The notes under the pieces: generated by a model
Databases searched by the model: none
Told to the model about the DNA's origin: nothing
What the model saw: only the letters and a program-made list of their open reading frames with translations
From: CAIUGU01 sp963819685
GTDB lineage: Bacteria; Pseudomonadota; Gammaproteobacteria; Steroidobacterales; Steroidobacteraceae
Reading direction: 5' to 3'
Assembly: GCA_963819685.1 (NCBI GenBank)
Contig: CAWFXI010000008.1
Coordinates: 201,394 to 265,393, forward strand
DNA: 64,000 nucleotides
Position numbers and translations under genes: made by a program
Shown here: positions 1 to 9,927 of the stretch, piece after piece
Layout of the letters: each line of letters begins with the position of its first letter
How positions within the stretch are numbered: the stretch's first letter is position 1

Positions 1-533
1 GAGGATTCGCCTACGGCGTCGATCTGGTCAAGGGACTGAAGAGCGTCGGCAACTTCGACATATCGGTCGCGGCCTATCCGGAAATGCACCCGGAAGCGCC
101 GAATCCACGCTTCGACCTCGACAATCTGAAGGCCAAGATCGATGCAGGTGCCGACCGCGCGATCACGCAGTTCTTTTTCGACACGGACATTTACCTGCGC
201 TTCCGCGATCAATGCGCAGCCGCCGGCATCAACGTCAGTATCGTCCCGGGCATTCTGCCGATCACTCGTTTGCCACAATTGCTGCGTTTCGCCGGCCGCT
301 GCGGAGCGAGTGTGCCGACGTGGTTGCAGGAGCGTTTTGCCGGTCTCGACGATGACGCCGATACGCGGCGGATGATTGCTGCGAGTGTTGCCATCGACCA
401 GGTCGAGCGGCTGTCGCGCGAGGGCGTCAACGAGTTCCACTTCTATACGCTGAACCGCGCCGAACTCACCTATGCCATCTGCCATGCGCTCGGCGTCCGG
501 TCGCAGCGCACGGGTGTGGCAGAAGCTCGCTGA
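1..533 (+). CDS. metF: methylenetetrahydrofolate reductase, C-terminal part (5' end outside window)
   Basis: The reading frame is open from base 3 to the TGA at 531-533, giving about 176 residues with no start, so the gene begins upstream of the window. MetF reduces 5,10-methylene-THF to 5-methyl-THF in the cytoplasm, the methyl donor for methionine synthase. Visible family signatures are an AAYPEMHPEAP-type segment, the DLDNLKAKIDAGADRAITQFFFD block of the TIM-barrel active site, the VPGILPI strand, and the C-terminal EGVNEFHFYTLNRAELTYAICHALG region (quoted here in part). The stop lies only 6 bp before metH, so the two genes are almost certainly one operon that makes and then uses methyl-THF. 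Confidence 0.95.
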   Translation, partial: GFAYGVDLVKGLKSVGNFDISVAAYPEMHPEAPNPRFDLDNLKAKIDAGADRAITQFFFDTDIYLRFRDQCAAAGINVSIVPGILPITRLPQLLRFAGRCGASVPTWLQERFAGLDDDADTRRMIAASVAIDQVERLSREGVNEFHFYTLNRAELTYAICHALGVRSQRTGVAEAR

Positions 534-539
534 TTTTCC

Positions 540-3500
540 ATGAACCGCACCGAACGCATTGCCGAATTCCACCGCCTGCTGCGCGAGCGCATTCTCGTGC
601 TCGACGGCGCAATGGGAACGATGATCCAGGGCTTTCGCCTGGACGAGGCCGGTTATCGTGGTGACCGCTTTCGCGACTGGCCAAGTGACCTCAAGGGCAA
701 CAATGATCTGCTCAGCCTGACGCAGCCTGCGCTCATCGAGTCCATCCACGACAAGTATCTCGCAGCCGGCGCAGATATTATCGAGACAAATACCTTCAAC
801 TCGAATGCACCCTCGCAGGGCGACTACGGTGCGCAGGCTCTGGTGTATGAGCTGAATCTCGCCGGAGCGCAGATCGCCCGACGCGCAGCAGATCGCAGTG
901 CCGAGGCAACAGGCCGGCCGCGTTTCGTGGCGGGTGTCCTGGGTCCGGCCAACCGGACTGCGTCGATGTCGCCCGATGTCAACGATCCGGCCTACCGCAG
1001 CATCACGTTTGACCAGTTGGCGGCCACCTACACCGACGCCGCGCGGGCGCTGGTCGAAGGCGGTGTCGACATCCTGATGGTCGAAACCATCTTCGACACG
1101 TTGAATGCGAAAGCGGCCTTGTTTGCCATTCGCACGGTGATGGAGGAAACAGGCCTGGATCTGCCCATCTGGATCTCGGGCACGATCACCGATGCGTCGG
1201 GACGCACGCTGTCAGGCCAGACGACCGAAGCGTTCTGGAATTCGCTGCGCCATGTCCGCCCGACGGTAATCGGCCTGAACTGCGCGCTGGGAGCGCGGCA
1301 GTTGCGCCCCTATGTCGAGGAGCTGTCGCGACTCGCGGATTGCTACGTGTGCGCACATCCGAATGCAGGCTTGCCGAATGCGTTCGGTGAGTACGACGAA
1401 ACCGCCTGCGAGACGGCGGATCTCATCCAGGAATTTGCAGCCAGCGGCTTCGTGAATATCGTCGGCGGCTGCTGCGGCACCACGCCTGAGCATATTCATC
1501 ACATCGGGGAGGCAATCGGCAAGTTCCCGCCTCGCCAGCCACCGACGCTTGAGGTGCGCTGTCGCTTGAGTGGCCTTGAGCCACTCAATATCGGCGCGGA
1601 CAGCCTGTTCGTCAATGTGGGTGAACGGACCAATGTCACGGGCTCTGCGAAGTTCCGCAAGCTCATCGAGGCAGACGACTACAACGGCGCGCTGGATGTT
1701 GCGCGCCAGCAGGTGGCGAGCGGTGCGCAGATCATCGACGTCAACATGGACGAAGGCATGCTGGATTCGGAGGCGGCGATGGTCCGTTTCCTGAATCTCA
1801 TTGCATCGGAGCCCGATATCTCCCGCGTTCCGGTGATGGTGGATTCGTCAAAGTGGACGGTGATTGAAGCCGGCCTCAAGTGCCTGCAGGGAAAGGGCGT
1901 CGTCAATTCGATCAGCCTGAAGGAAGGCGAGGCGAGCTTCCTTGCGCAGGCGCGCAAGGTGCGGGCTTACGGTGCTGCCGTGGTGGTCATGGCATTCGAC
2001 GAAAAGGGCCAGGCCGATACGGTCGACCGGAAAGTGTCGATCTGCCAGCGGTCGTATCGGTTGCTCACCGGGCAGGTTGGCTTTCCGCCCGAGGACATCA
2101 TTTTCGATCCCAACATTTTCGCGGTGGCGACCGGGATCGAGGAGCACAACAACTATTCAGTCGATTTCATTCAGGCGACGGCTGAAATACGCCGCACCTG
2201 TCCGCATGCGTTGATCAGCGGCGGCGTCAGCAACGTCTCGTTCTCGTTCCGCGGCAACGACCCTGTTCGCGAGGCCATGCATTCCGTATTCCTGTACCAC
2301 GCCATCAAGGCCGGTATGAGCATGGGCATCGTCAATGCGGGCCAATTGGCGATCTACGAGGGCATCGAGCCGGAACTCCGCGAGCGGGTCGAGGACGTCA
2401 TCCTCAACCGTCGCCCGGATTCGACAGAGCGTCTGCTCGAAATCGCCGGGCGCTTCAAGGGCGAAGCCGGGCAAAAGCGAGTGGAAGACCGCGCGTGGCG
2501 CAGCTGGCCGGTCGTGAAGCGCCTTGAGCATGCGCTCGTCAAAGGTATCGACGAGTTTGTCGTCGAGGACACTGAAGCGGCGCGCCTCGAGTTTGCACAG
2601 CCGCTATCCGTGATCGAAGGTCCGTTGATGGACGGCATGAATGTGGTGGGTGACCTGTTCGGTGCGGGCAAGATGTTTCTGCCGCAGGTGGTCAAGTCGG
2701 CACGGGTCATGAAGAAGGCCGTAGCCCACTTGATCCCCTACATCGAAGAGCAGAAGGCGGCGGGTGGCGGTTCGCGATCGAACGGCAAGATCGTGCTGGC
2801 GACCGTCAAGGGCGATGTGCACGACATCGGCAAGAACATCGTGGGTGTCGTGCTTCAGTGCAATAACTTCGAAGTGATTGATCTGGGCGTCATGGTGCCT
2901 TGCGAACGTATTCTCGAAACCGCTCGTCGGGAAGGCGCCGACATGATCGGCCTGTCGGGTCTGATCACGCCTTCGCTCGACGAGATGGTGCACGTGGCGC
3001 GCGAAATGCAGCGGCAGGGTTTCACGCAGCCGCTGCTCATCGGCGGGGCAACTACGTCGCCGGCGCATACCGCCGTGAAGATCGATCCGCAGTTCTCGGG
3101 GCCGGTTGTATACGTGAAAGACGCATCGCGCTCGGTAGGCGTGTGTCAGCAGCTCATCACGCCACAGACCCGGGTAGAGTACCTGGCAAAGATCAAGGCA
3201 GACCACCAGACGCGGCGTGAGCAGCATGCAGGGCGAAAAGTGAAGTCGCCTCGCTGGAGTCTCGCGCGTGCGCGTGCGAACCGGTTTGCCGGAGACTGGC
3301 AGGAATACCGCCCCCCGGTGCCGCGCATGTTGGGAGTGCGCGCGTTCGAGCAGCCACTGGAGGAGCTCACGCGATACATCGACTGGATGCCGTTCTTCAA
3401 TGCATGGGAATTTGCGGGAAAGTTTCCCGACATCCTGACGGACCCGGTCGTGGGCGAGCAGGCGAGCGATCTGTACGCAGAGGCACGCCGCATGCTGAAG

Positions 3501-4268
3501 CTCATCATCCGTGAGCGCTGGCTGACGGCGAAAGGCGTGATCGGCCTGTTCCCCGCCAATTCGGTTGATGAGGATGTCGAGATCTATACCGACGAGTCGC
3601 GGACCGGGGTGCTGACCCGGCTGCACTTTCTGCGACAACAGAAGGACAAGCCGGAAGGTCAGTCGCACCTGTCACTCGCGGACTACATCGCACCGAAATC
3701 CAGCGGAGTAGCGGACTACATCGGCGCCTTCGCGGTGTCCTCAGGTTTCGGTATCGAGGAGCCGCTCAAGCGCTTTGCCGAAGGACATGACGACTACTCG
3801 TCGATCATGCTGAAAGCGTTGGCGGACCGCCTGGCTGAAGCCTTTGCCGAGCGAGCACATGAGCGGATCCGTCGCGAGTTCTGGGGATATGCGCCGGAAG
3901 AGCGGTTTGGCAGTGATCAGCTCATCGATGAGAAATACCGGGGCATCCGTCCGGCCCCCGGCTATCCCGCTTGCCCTGACCACACGGAAAAGGCGACGTT
4001 GTGGCAGCTGCTCGATGCCGATCGCACAACTGGCATACGGCTCACGGAATCCTTCGCCATGTACCCCACTGCCGCGGTCAGCGGTTGGTATCTGTCCCAT
4101 CCCGATGCCCACTATTTTGCGGTTGGCCAGATCGACCGGGACCAGGTGGTGGATTACGCCGAGCGCAAGGGCAGACCGGTAGAAGAGATCGAGCGCTGGT
4201 TGTCGCCGAACCTGGGGTATGAGCCGGCCCCGGCGGGTGAAGCGATACGGGCAAATGATGCAGCTTGA
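540..4268 (+). CDS. metH: cobalamin-dependent methionine synthase
   Basis: A 1242-residue protein, close to the 1227 residues of E. coli MetH, with all four modules. The homocysteine-binding barrel (about 1-330) has zinc ligands Cys248 and the Cys311-Cys312 pair in GGCCGTTPEH. The methyl-THF (pterin) barrel is at about 350-640. The cobalamin cap and Rossmann domain (about 650-890) has GDVHDIGKN, with His761 as lower axial cobalt ligand. The AdoMet-binding reactivation domain (about 910-1225) includes RPAPGYPACPDH. It transfers methyl from methyl-THF to homocysteine through methylcobalamin. It starts 6 bp after metF, which supplies its substrate. There is no room for a riboswitch between the two, so any metabolite control must act upstream of metF. 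Confidence 0.98.
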   Translation: MNRTERIAEFHRLLRERILVLDGAMGTMIQGFRLDEAGYRGDRFRDWPSDLKGNNDLLSLTQPALIESIHDKYLAAGADIIETNTFNSNAPSQGDYGAQALVYELNLAGAQIARRAADRSAEATGRPRFVAGVLGPANRTASMSPDVNDPAYRSITFDQLAATYTDAARALVEGGVDILMVETIFDTLNAKAALFAIRTVMEETGLDLPIWISGTITDASGRTLSGQTTEAFWNSLRHVRPTVIGLNCALGARQLRPYVEELSRLADCYVCAHPNAGLPNAFGEYDETACETADLIQEFAASGFVNIVGGCCGTTPEHIHHIGEAIGKFPPRQPPTLEVRCRLSGLEPLNIGADSLFVNVGERTNVTGSAKFRKLIEADDYNGALDVARQQVASGAQIIDVNMDEGMLDSEAAMVRFLNLIASEPDISRVPVMVDSSKWTVIEAGLKCLQGKGVVNSISLKEGEASFLAQARKVRAYGAAVVVMAFDEKGQADTVDRKVSICQRSYRLLTGQVGFPPEDIIFDPNIFAVATGIEEHNNYSVDFIQATAEIRRTCPHALISGGVSNVSFSFRGNDPVREAMHSVFLYHAIKAGMSMGIVNAGQLAIYEGIEPELRERVEDVILNRRPDSTERLLEIAGRFKGEAGQKRVEDRAWRSWPVVKRLEHALVKGIDEFVVEDTEAARLEFAQPLSVIEGPLMDGMNVVGDLFGAGKMFLPQVVKSARVMKKAVAHLIPYIEEQKAAGGGSRSNGKIVLATVKGDVHDIGKNIVGVVLQCNNFEVIDLGVMVPCERILETARREGADMIGLSGLITPSLDEMVHVAREMQRQGFTQPLLIGGATTSPAHTAVKIDPQFSGPVVYVKDASRSVGVCQQLITPQTRVEYLAKIKADHQTRREQHAGRKVKSPRWSLARARANRFAGDWQEYRPPVPRMLGVRAFEQPLEELTRYIDWMPFFNAWEFAGKFPDILTDPVVGEQASDLYAEARRMLKLIIRERWLTAKGVIGLFPANSVDEDVEIYTDESRTGVLTRLHFLRQQKDKPEGQSHLSLADYIAPKSSGVADYIGAFAVSSGFGIEEPLKRFAEGHDDYSSIMLKALADRLAEAFAERAHERIRREFWGYAPEERFGSDQLIDEKYRGIRPAPGYPACPDHTEKATLWQLLDADRTTGIRLTESFAMYPTAAVSGWYLSHPDAHYFAVGQIDRDQVVDYAERKGRPVEEIERWLSPNLGYEPAPAGEAIRANDAA

Positions 4269-4471
4269 GCGGGAAGCGGTTTTTCGCGAATACCCTCATG
4301 TGTCTCAACCCCAAGTCAGGATTTGTGGGTTACGTCTCTGATTGGCAATCGCGACTGTGGAAATCTAGGGGAAAGGATGAATTGAAGTGCAAACCGCGGA
4401 TTGCACGGGAACGGCGGGACGTGGCAGGGCGTTTCGCTCAAGAAGAACTCAAAGCAAAGTGATCCGCGACC

Positions 4472-5389
4472 ATGTACCGAACCCAGACGATTGCGGCTGC
4501 CGGCCCGATGACAGATGACGCCGGTTCCTCCGGCATTCCCGGGCGCGAAGAAGCCTTTGCGTTCGTGCAGTCCCTGGCCAGAGAGCTGTCGGCGGGCAAC
4601 GTTGAATTGCCGTCTTTTCCCGATGTTGCGCTCAAAGTCCGTAAAGCACTCGACGACGAGTCCGTCACCGTTGCACGCATCGCCCGGATTGCCGGTGCCG
4701 AAGCGGGGCTTGCCGCCCGTATTCTCGTCATGGCGAACTCGCCTGCCATGGGATACGGCGGAAAACCCGTAACGGACCTGCAGAACGCCGTCACCCGGGT
4801 CGGACTGTCGAATGTCCGATCGGCTGCGCTGGCGTTTGCGCTCGCGCAGCTGCGTCGCGCAACACAGTACAAGCACATCATGCGCGAACTGGAACAGCTG
4901 TGGCGGCAGAGCACACAAGTCGCCGCGCTGTGCCGTGTGATGGGCCTCAAGATACGGGGCATCAACGCCGATCTCGCAATGCTTGCGGGGTTATTGCACA
5001 ACATCGGCTCGGTCTACATTCTTGCCCGTGCCGGAGAGGGCTCCGGAATCGTCCGCAATACTGAAATCCGCGAATCGCTTGTCCGCGACTGGAGCCCCAG
5101 TATTGGTCGTAGTATCGCGGAGAACTGGGGATTGCCGGACGAAGTCGTCGAGGCGATTGGCCAGCAGGCTGATACCGACCGCACACGCCGAGGCACCGCA
5201 GACCTCAATGACGTCCTGTTTGTGGCTGTGTCGGTCGCAGAGCAGATGGCGACGAGGTCCGAGCAGGGTGCGGGATTGGAAGGGCCTGGCGGGATCGCGC
5301 GGCTGGGCCTGGACGACGATAGCTGGGCTGCCATCATCGCGGAGTCCGAATCGGACATCGCGGACCTGCAGGTGGCCTTGTCGGGCTGA
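4472..5389 (+). CDS. HDOD domain signalling protein
   Basis: A 305-residue cytoplasmic protein. An HDOD domain spans about residues 45-240: FPDVALKVRKAL, then a helix-rich ARILVMANSPA segment, NAVTRVGLSNVRS, and LAGLLHNIG. HDOD domains are catalytically dead relatives of HD phosphohydrolases, used in regulation such as c-di-GMP signalling and motility. No second domain (GGDEF, EAL, kinase) is attached, so the specific role is unknown. The start is uncertain: ATG 4472 has no clear Shine-Dalgarno, and ATG 4508 lies just inside. The 203 bp from metH to this gene shows no other convincing gene; a weak TTG-initiated frame there (4265-4462) lacks recognisable features. Confidence 0.85.
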   Translation: MYRTQTIAAAGPMTDDAGSSGIPGREEAFAFVQSLARELSAGNVELPSFPDVALKVRKALDDESVTVARIARIAGAEAGLAARILVMANSPAMGYGGKPVTDLQNAVTRVGLSNVRSAALAFALAQLRRATQYKHIMRELEQLWRQSTQVAALCRVMGLKIRGINADLAMLAGLLHNIGSVYILARAGEGSGIVRNTEIRESLVRDWSPSIGRSIAENWGLPDEVVEAIGQQADTDRTRRGTADLNDVLFVAVSVAEQMATRSEQGAGLEGPGGIARLGLDDDSWAAIIAESESDIADLQVALSG

Positions 5390-5487
5390 TTTTTTCCTTG
5401 CGGTTAACCCGTTTGCGATCCTGCCCGCGTTAGCAGGTCAGAGGGCGAATTCGCGCCCTTTGCCCGATAGCCAAACGAGGGATCGCC

Positions 5488-7246
5488 ATGAAGTCTCCGA
5501 ACCCAAGGTGCCTGCGCACGCTGGTGATTGCTGCCAGTCTGACCGTACTGGTGGCGTGCACTGCCCATCAGGACGAAGTCATAGAGCGCGACAGCGCCGT
5601 TTCCCCATCGTCGCCGGCGTTGCCTGCGGAGCAGGATGTGATGGTTCCGGTTCCTGCAACTGTTCGTCCGGAACAGGCACAGGAACTCATGCGCGGGGCG
5701 GTAAACGCGGCGAGCGCCGGGAAAGCCGTGTCAGACATGCGCTCGTTGGGCATCGCGCCTCCCTGCTGTTACTTTCCCGTGCAACCGCAGGACACCGAGC
5801 GCTATGCGGCGTTCGATGACAACCCCGTGCATCGTGCTGCGGAGCAGCCCGTCTCGACCTTTTCCATCGACGTGGATACGGGGGCGTATGCGAACGTCCG
5901 CCGCTTCCTCAATGCAGGTCAACTGCCACCCGAGGATGCCGTGCGCGTCGAGGAGATGTTGAACTACTTCGACTACAGTTATGCCGAGCCAGCCAGCCGT
6001 GTAACACCCTTTCGTGTTTCGACAGAACTCGGTCGGACGCCGTGGAATCCGGATTCCCTGCTGCTGAAGGTGGGCATCAAGGGTTATTCGGTGCCTGCGG
6101 AGCAGCGGCCGGCAGCCAACCTGGTGTTCCTGATCGACGTGTCGGGATCGATGCAGTCACCCGACAAACTGCCGTTGCTCAAGAATGCATTTCGACTGCT
6201 CGCTCAGCAGCTGTCGTCCAGGGATCGCGTATCAATGGTCGTCTACGCAGGTGCTTCCGGCGTCGTGCTCGAGCCGACTTCCGGAGATCACAAACAAAGA
6301 ATACTCGACGCCATCGCGGACCTTGAAGCAGGGGGGTCGACCAATGGCGCTGATGGCATTCGACTGGCCTACCGGGTTGCCAGAGATGCCTTCATCAAAG
6401 GGGGCATCAACCGCGTGATTCTCGCCACCGACGGTGACTTCAATGTCGGCACCGTGAACTTCGAGGCGCTCATCGATATGGCCGAGCGGGAGCGGGCCAC
6501 GGGGGTCGCGCTGACTACCCTCGGCTTCGGTACGGGCAATTACAACGAAAAGCTGATGGAACAGCTTGCCGATGCGGGCAACGGCAACTACGCGTATATC
6601 GACACTCTCGCGGAAGCACGCAAGGTGCTGGTCGAGGAAGTATCCGCAACGCTGCTGACGATCGCACGCGATGTGAAGATCCAGGTGGAATTCAATCCCG
6701 CAGTCGTCGCGGAGTATCGCCTGATCGGGTACGAGAACCGCTTGCTGGCGCGTGAGGACTTCAACAACGACAAGGTAGATGCCGGCGAGATCGGCGCCGG
6801 TCATCGAGTGACCGCTCTCTATGAAGTGGTCCCGGTTGGTGGTCATGGTCGCATTGACCCGCTGCGTTACGGTCGCGCGCAAGGGCAAGCGGCAGGTAGT
6901 GAGCCGCAGGTCGGACGAACTGGCCTTTGTAAGGCTGCGCTACAAGGCACCACAGGTCGGTGCGGGTGACGACGCCAGCAAGCTGATTGAATTTCCGGTC
7001 CTGGCCAGCTCGAAGGTTGCTGCAGGTCGCGAGTCCAGTGACTTCCGCTTTGCCTCGAGTGTTGCCGCCTTTGGCCAGAAGCTTCGCGGTGGCAAGTACC
7101 TCGGCGGATTCGACTATGACGATATTCGCGCACTGGCCAAACCGGCATTGAGCCAGGACACTCAGGGACATCGTCGCGAGTTCCTGGCCCTGGTTGATCT
7201 GGCGGAGACCCTGCAGCCGGTGGCGCGAGTATCGCAGTCGGAGTAG
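5488..7246 (+). CDS. YfbK-like VWA-domain lipoprotein, interrupted by a frameshift
   Basis: The N-terminus is a lipoprotein signal ending in LVAC. It is followed by the YfbK N-terminal domain (about residues 95-195), a VWA domain with intact MIDAS (D217-x-S219-x-S221 in LIDVSGSM), and the start of the C-terminal DUF3520 domain (ALYEVVPVGG). The frame then goes wrong between about 6868 and 6905. In the first frame the product terminates at 6969 in nonsense sequence, while the expected continuation (DELAFVRLRYKAPQVGAGD, then SKLIEFPVLAS and SSDFRFASSVAAFGQ) runs in the +1 frame to the TAG at 7244-7246. The repaired protein is about 585 residues, normal for the family. VWA domains bind protein partners through a divalent metal. 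It sits 10 bp before an ECF sigma gene, a common pairing. Confidence 0.88.
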
Positions 7247-7256
7247 CGTAGAAGTT

Positions 7257-7859
7257 GTGGAAGCCGAGACTAACGACGCCGTTCTGATGGAACGGTACCG
7301 GGACGGGAACGCAGCAGCGTTCGAGCTGCTGTATTCCCGCCATAAGGGGCCCTTGTATCGTTATTTGCTGCGGCAATGCCAGGCCCCTGATGCGGCAGCC
7401 GATGTGTTTCAGGAGATCTGGAGTCGTGTCATTGCCAGCCGTGAGCGCTACGAAGTGCGCGCTGAGTTCAAGACTTACCTGTATCGCATTGCGCATCATT
7501 GTGTGATCGACCACTACCGTCTCCGGGATCGCAAGCGAGCCAATCGCATGGATTCCGTCGAAGACCACGCGGATGAACTGGTCGCGTACACCCACGAACA
7601 GCCTGAAGCCCGCTTGAGCCAGCAGCAGCTCGATCGGGCCTTTCAGCAGGCGCTGGCTGATCTCCCTGATGAGCAGCGTCAGGCCTTTCTGCTGTTTGAA
7701 GAGAGTGGCCTGGCCCTCAAGGAGATTGCGGATGTCGTCGGAGTGCCCGCAGAAACCGTCAAGAGTCGCCTTCGCTACGCGCTGGCGAAGCTGCGGCGTG
7801 CACTGGCCGATGATTTCGGCATGAGTACGGCGTTGCAGCCGGCGAGGGCCGAGACATGA
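7257..7859 (+). CDS. ECF-type RNA polymerase sigma factor
   Basis: About 200 residues with region 2 (AFELLYSRHKGPLYRYLLRQ, the core-binding and -10 recognition part) and region 4 (LPDEQRQAFLLFEESGLAL followed by the EIADVVGVPAETVKSRL helix-turn-helix). I chose GTG 7257, directly after the VWA stop codon; ATG 7287 is the alternative and would still leave region 2 intact. The stop overlaps the next gene by 4 bp, implying translational coupling with the putative anti-sigma factor. With the VWA lipoprotein upstream it forms an apparent envelope-linked regulatory unit. The inducing signal cannot be read from the sequence. Confidence 0.9.
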   Translation: MEAETNDAVLMERYRDGNAAAFELLYSRHKGPLYRYLLRQCQAPDAAADVFQEIWSRVIASRERYEVRAEFKTYLYRIAHHCVIDHYRLRDRKRANRMDSVEDHADELVAYTHEQPEARLSQQQLDRAFQQALADLPDEQRQAFLLFEESGLALKEIADVVGVPAETVKSRLRYALAKLRRALADDFGMSTALQPARAET

Positions 7860-8680
7860 CTGAGTCAGGTGACGACAAGGATCTCAGGGAATTCATGAAT
7901 CGCGATTCTGATGTATCGCGGCGGTATCGCAGTTTGGCAATCGAGGAACCCCCTGCCGATATTGACCGGGCTGTGCTTGCCCAGGCGCGCGCAGCAGTGA
8001 AGGTGTCGCCGCCGGAAGTGACCCGATTGCCTGCCCGCAGACGCACTCGCTGGATGGTGCCCTTTGCGGTGGCTGCAACAGTGCTGCTGAGTTTTGCGAT
8101 TTTTCGCGAAGCGGGTGTGAATACTGGCGTCTTGTTGCAGGAGCCGGAATTCCCGACCAACGGATCGGAATCGTTACCCGCAAGAGTTGAGCGCGAGCTG
8201 CCTGTCGCGACCATCAGACCCGAAGCGGTTGCCCCGACGGAAGAAGTCGCGAAGGCGTCGGCACCGGGACTGGCAGCTGCGCCACCACCTCCAGCACAAG
8301 CAGCACCGCCGCCACCAGCACCAGCATTAGCGCCGGCACAGGATGCCGCTGTGGCGAGGCAGGCTTCGGAATCCCGGGAGCAAGCAAAGGTCGCGGGAGC
8401 CAATCCGCCCGCGGGCCCGCCAGTCACTGCAACAGCCAACGCAATACGACCTACCGTACCCGCGGCACGACAGGTCAGTGCCGATCGCACGCGTGGCGAA
8501 GTCGATGTTGCGAAGGAAGTGGTTGCTCCCCAGGAGGCGCTTGCTCCGGAAGCGTGGCTGGAAGAAATCCGCAAGCTTCGCGCTGGTGGGCATGCCGGTG
8601 AAGCCGACGCCGAATTGGCGCGCTTCCTCGAGCTGAATCCTGAATACTTCGACAGGAACCCGGATGTCGCGAAGCCCTGA
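7856..8680 (+). CDS. putative membrane anti-sigma factor, Pro/Ala-rich
   Basis: A 274-residue protein starting inside the sigma gene stop (ATGA overlap). It has a charged cytoplasmic N-terminus of about 60 residues and one predicted membrane helix at about residues 63-82 (WMVPFAVAATVLLSFAIF). A long low-complexity periplasmic stretch rich in Ala and Pro (about 130-170) follows, then a short helical C-terminus with LEEIRKLRAGGHAGEADAEL, reminiscent of a single TPR-like hairpin. I do not recognise a named anti-sigma family. The assignment rests on position, coupling and single-span topology. Confidence 0.6.
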   Translation: MTESGDDKDLREFMNRDSDVSRRYRSLAIEEPPADIDRAVLAQARAAVKVSPPEVTRLPARRRTRWMVPFAVAATVLLSFAIFREAGVNTGVLLQEPEFPTNGSESLPARVERELPVATIRPEAVAPTEEVAKASAPGLAAAPPPPAQAAPPPPAPALAPAQDAAVARQASESREQAKVAGANPPAGPPVTATANAIRPTVPAARQVSADRTRGEVDVAKEVVAPQEALAPEAWLEEIRKLRAGGHAGEADAELARFLELNPEYFDRNPDVAKP

Positions 8681-9882
8681 GGCAGTGGGGCAGTCCGGGC
8701 TTCGTGCGATTGCCAGAGTTCCGAAAGGAATCTGGGTTCTTGGGTTCGTGTCGATGCTGATGGATATCTCTTCCGAGATGATTCATGCACTGCTGCCGGT
8801 GTATCTGGTGGCGGGACTCGGCGTCTCAACACTCGCGGTAGGCGTCATCGAAGGGATCGCTGAAGCCACCGCGTCAGTGACCAAGGTATTCTCTGGTGCG
8901 TTGTCGGACTGGTTGGGGCACCGGAAGCTGCTGGTCGCCATCGGCTACGGACTGGCAGCGTTCACCAAGCCCGTGTTCCCGCTGGCTTCCACGGTCGGAT
9001 GGGTGGTCACCGCGCGCTTCATCGATCGAGTAGGGAAGGGCATCCGGGGTGCTCCCCGCGACGCACTGATCGCGGACATCGCACCACCCGAGCTGCGGGG
9101 CGCGAGCTTCGGTCTGCGTCAGTCGCTGGACACATTGGGCGCATTTATCGGACCGCTGTTGGCGGCCGGACTGATGTGGCTGACTGCAGATGCTTTCCGC
9201 ACCGTCTTCTGGATCGCTGTGATACCCGCATTCCTGGCGTTCGCGCTGGTGGTATTCGCGGTGCGGGATCCGGAGCGGTCTGCCGATCTGCGCGGGCTGA
9301 AGAGTCCACTTTCGTCGCGTCGAACTGCGTCGTCTCGGTTCACGTTACTGGTGGGTCGTTGCGATCGCGACGGTCTTCACCCTTGCGCGGTTTTCGGAAG
9401 CGTTCCTGATCCTGCGCGTGCAGGGATTGGGCCTGCCGTTCATGTGGGTGCCTGCCGTGCTGGTGGTGATGAATGTCGTTTATTCACTGGCGGCCTATCC
9501 AGCGGGCGCGCTGTCGGATCGTGTCGGTCGCAACAGGATTCTGCTGGTCGGCATGCTGCTGCTGATCGTCGGCGATCTGGTGCTCGCGTGGGCCCCGACC
9601 GTCGCCTTTGCCGCGGCAGGTGTGGTGCTGTGGGGTTTGCATATGGCGTTCACGCAAGGCGTGTTTGCCACGATGATTGCTGATCACGCCCCCGTCGAGT
9701 CACGCGGCACGGCATTCGGAATATTCAATCTGTTGTCCGGCGTCGCGATGCTCGCGGCCAGCGTCATTGCCGGACTGCTTTGGGATCAAATCGGCCCGGC
9801 GACGACTTTTCTGGCCGGCGCCGGATTTGCAGCGCTCGCGTCGATCGGATTTCTTCTGTTATGGTCGCGGACAGAAAGTTGA
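8664..9882 (+). CDS. MFS transporter, interrupted by a frameshift
   Basis: A major facilitator superfamily inner-membrane transporter, about 405 residues after repair. The first half (to about 9300) has the loop 2-3 signature GALSDWLGHRKLL and a second motif DRVGKGIRGAPRDALIAD, typical of drug/unknown-substrate MFS proteins. From about 9300-9330 onward the correct reading is one frame over: RYWWVVAIATVFTLARFSEA, then VQGLGLPFMWVPAVLVVMN and a second-half copy of the MFS motif (GALSDRVGRNRILLVG), ending at 9882. One indel restores a 12-helix protein. The start ATG 8664 overlaps the preceding gene by 17 bp. The substrate is unknown. Confidence 0.85.
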
Positions 9883-9927
9883 AGCGACAGCGGCCCGGCT
9901 TTGAGTTTCCGCATTTACGGGATTTTC

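Noticed and set aside
530..545. SAH or cobalamin riboswitch ahead of metH
   Set aside because: Only 6 bp separate metF and metH; any leader must be upstream of the window.
2604..3668. Long minus-strand open frame (354 codons) inside metH
   Set aside because: Antisense shadow of a highly conserved gene in high-GC DNA; the translation is Arg/His-rich and lacks any family feature.
4265..4462. TTG-initiated 65-codon frame after metH
   Set aside because: No ribosome site, no recognisable features, and it is the only frame in an otherwise noncoding spacer.
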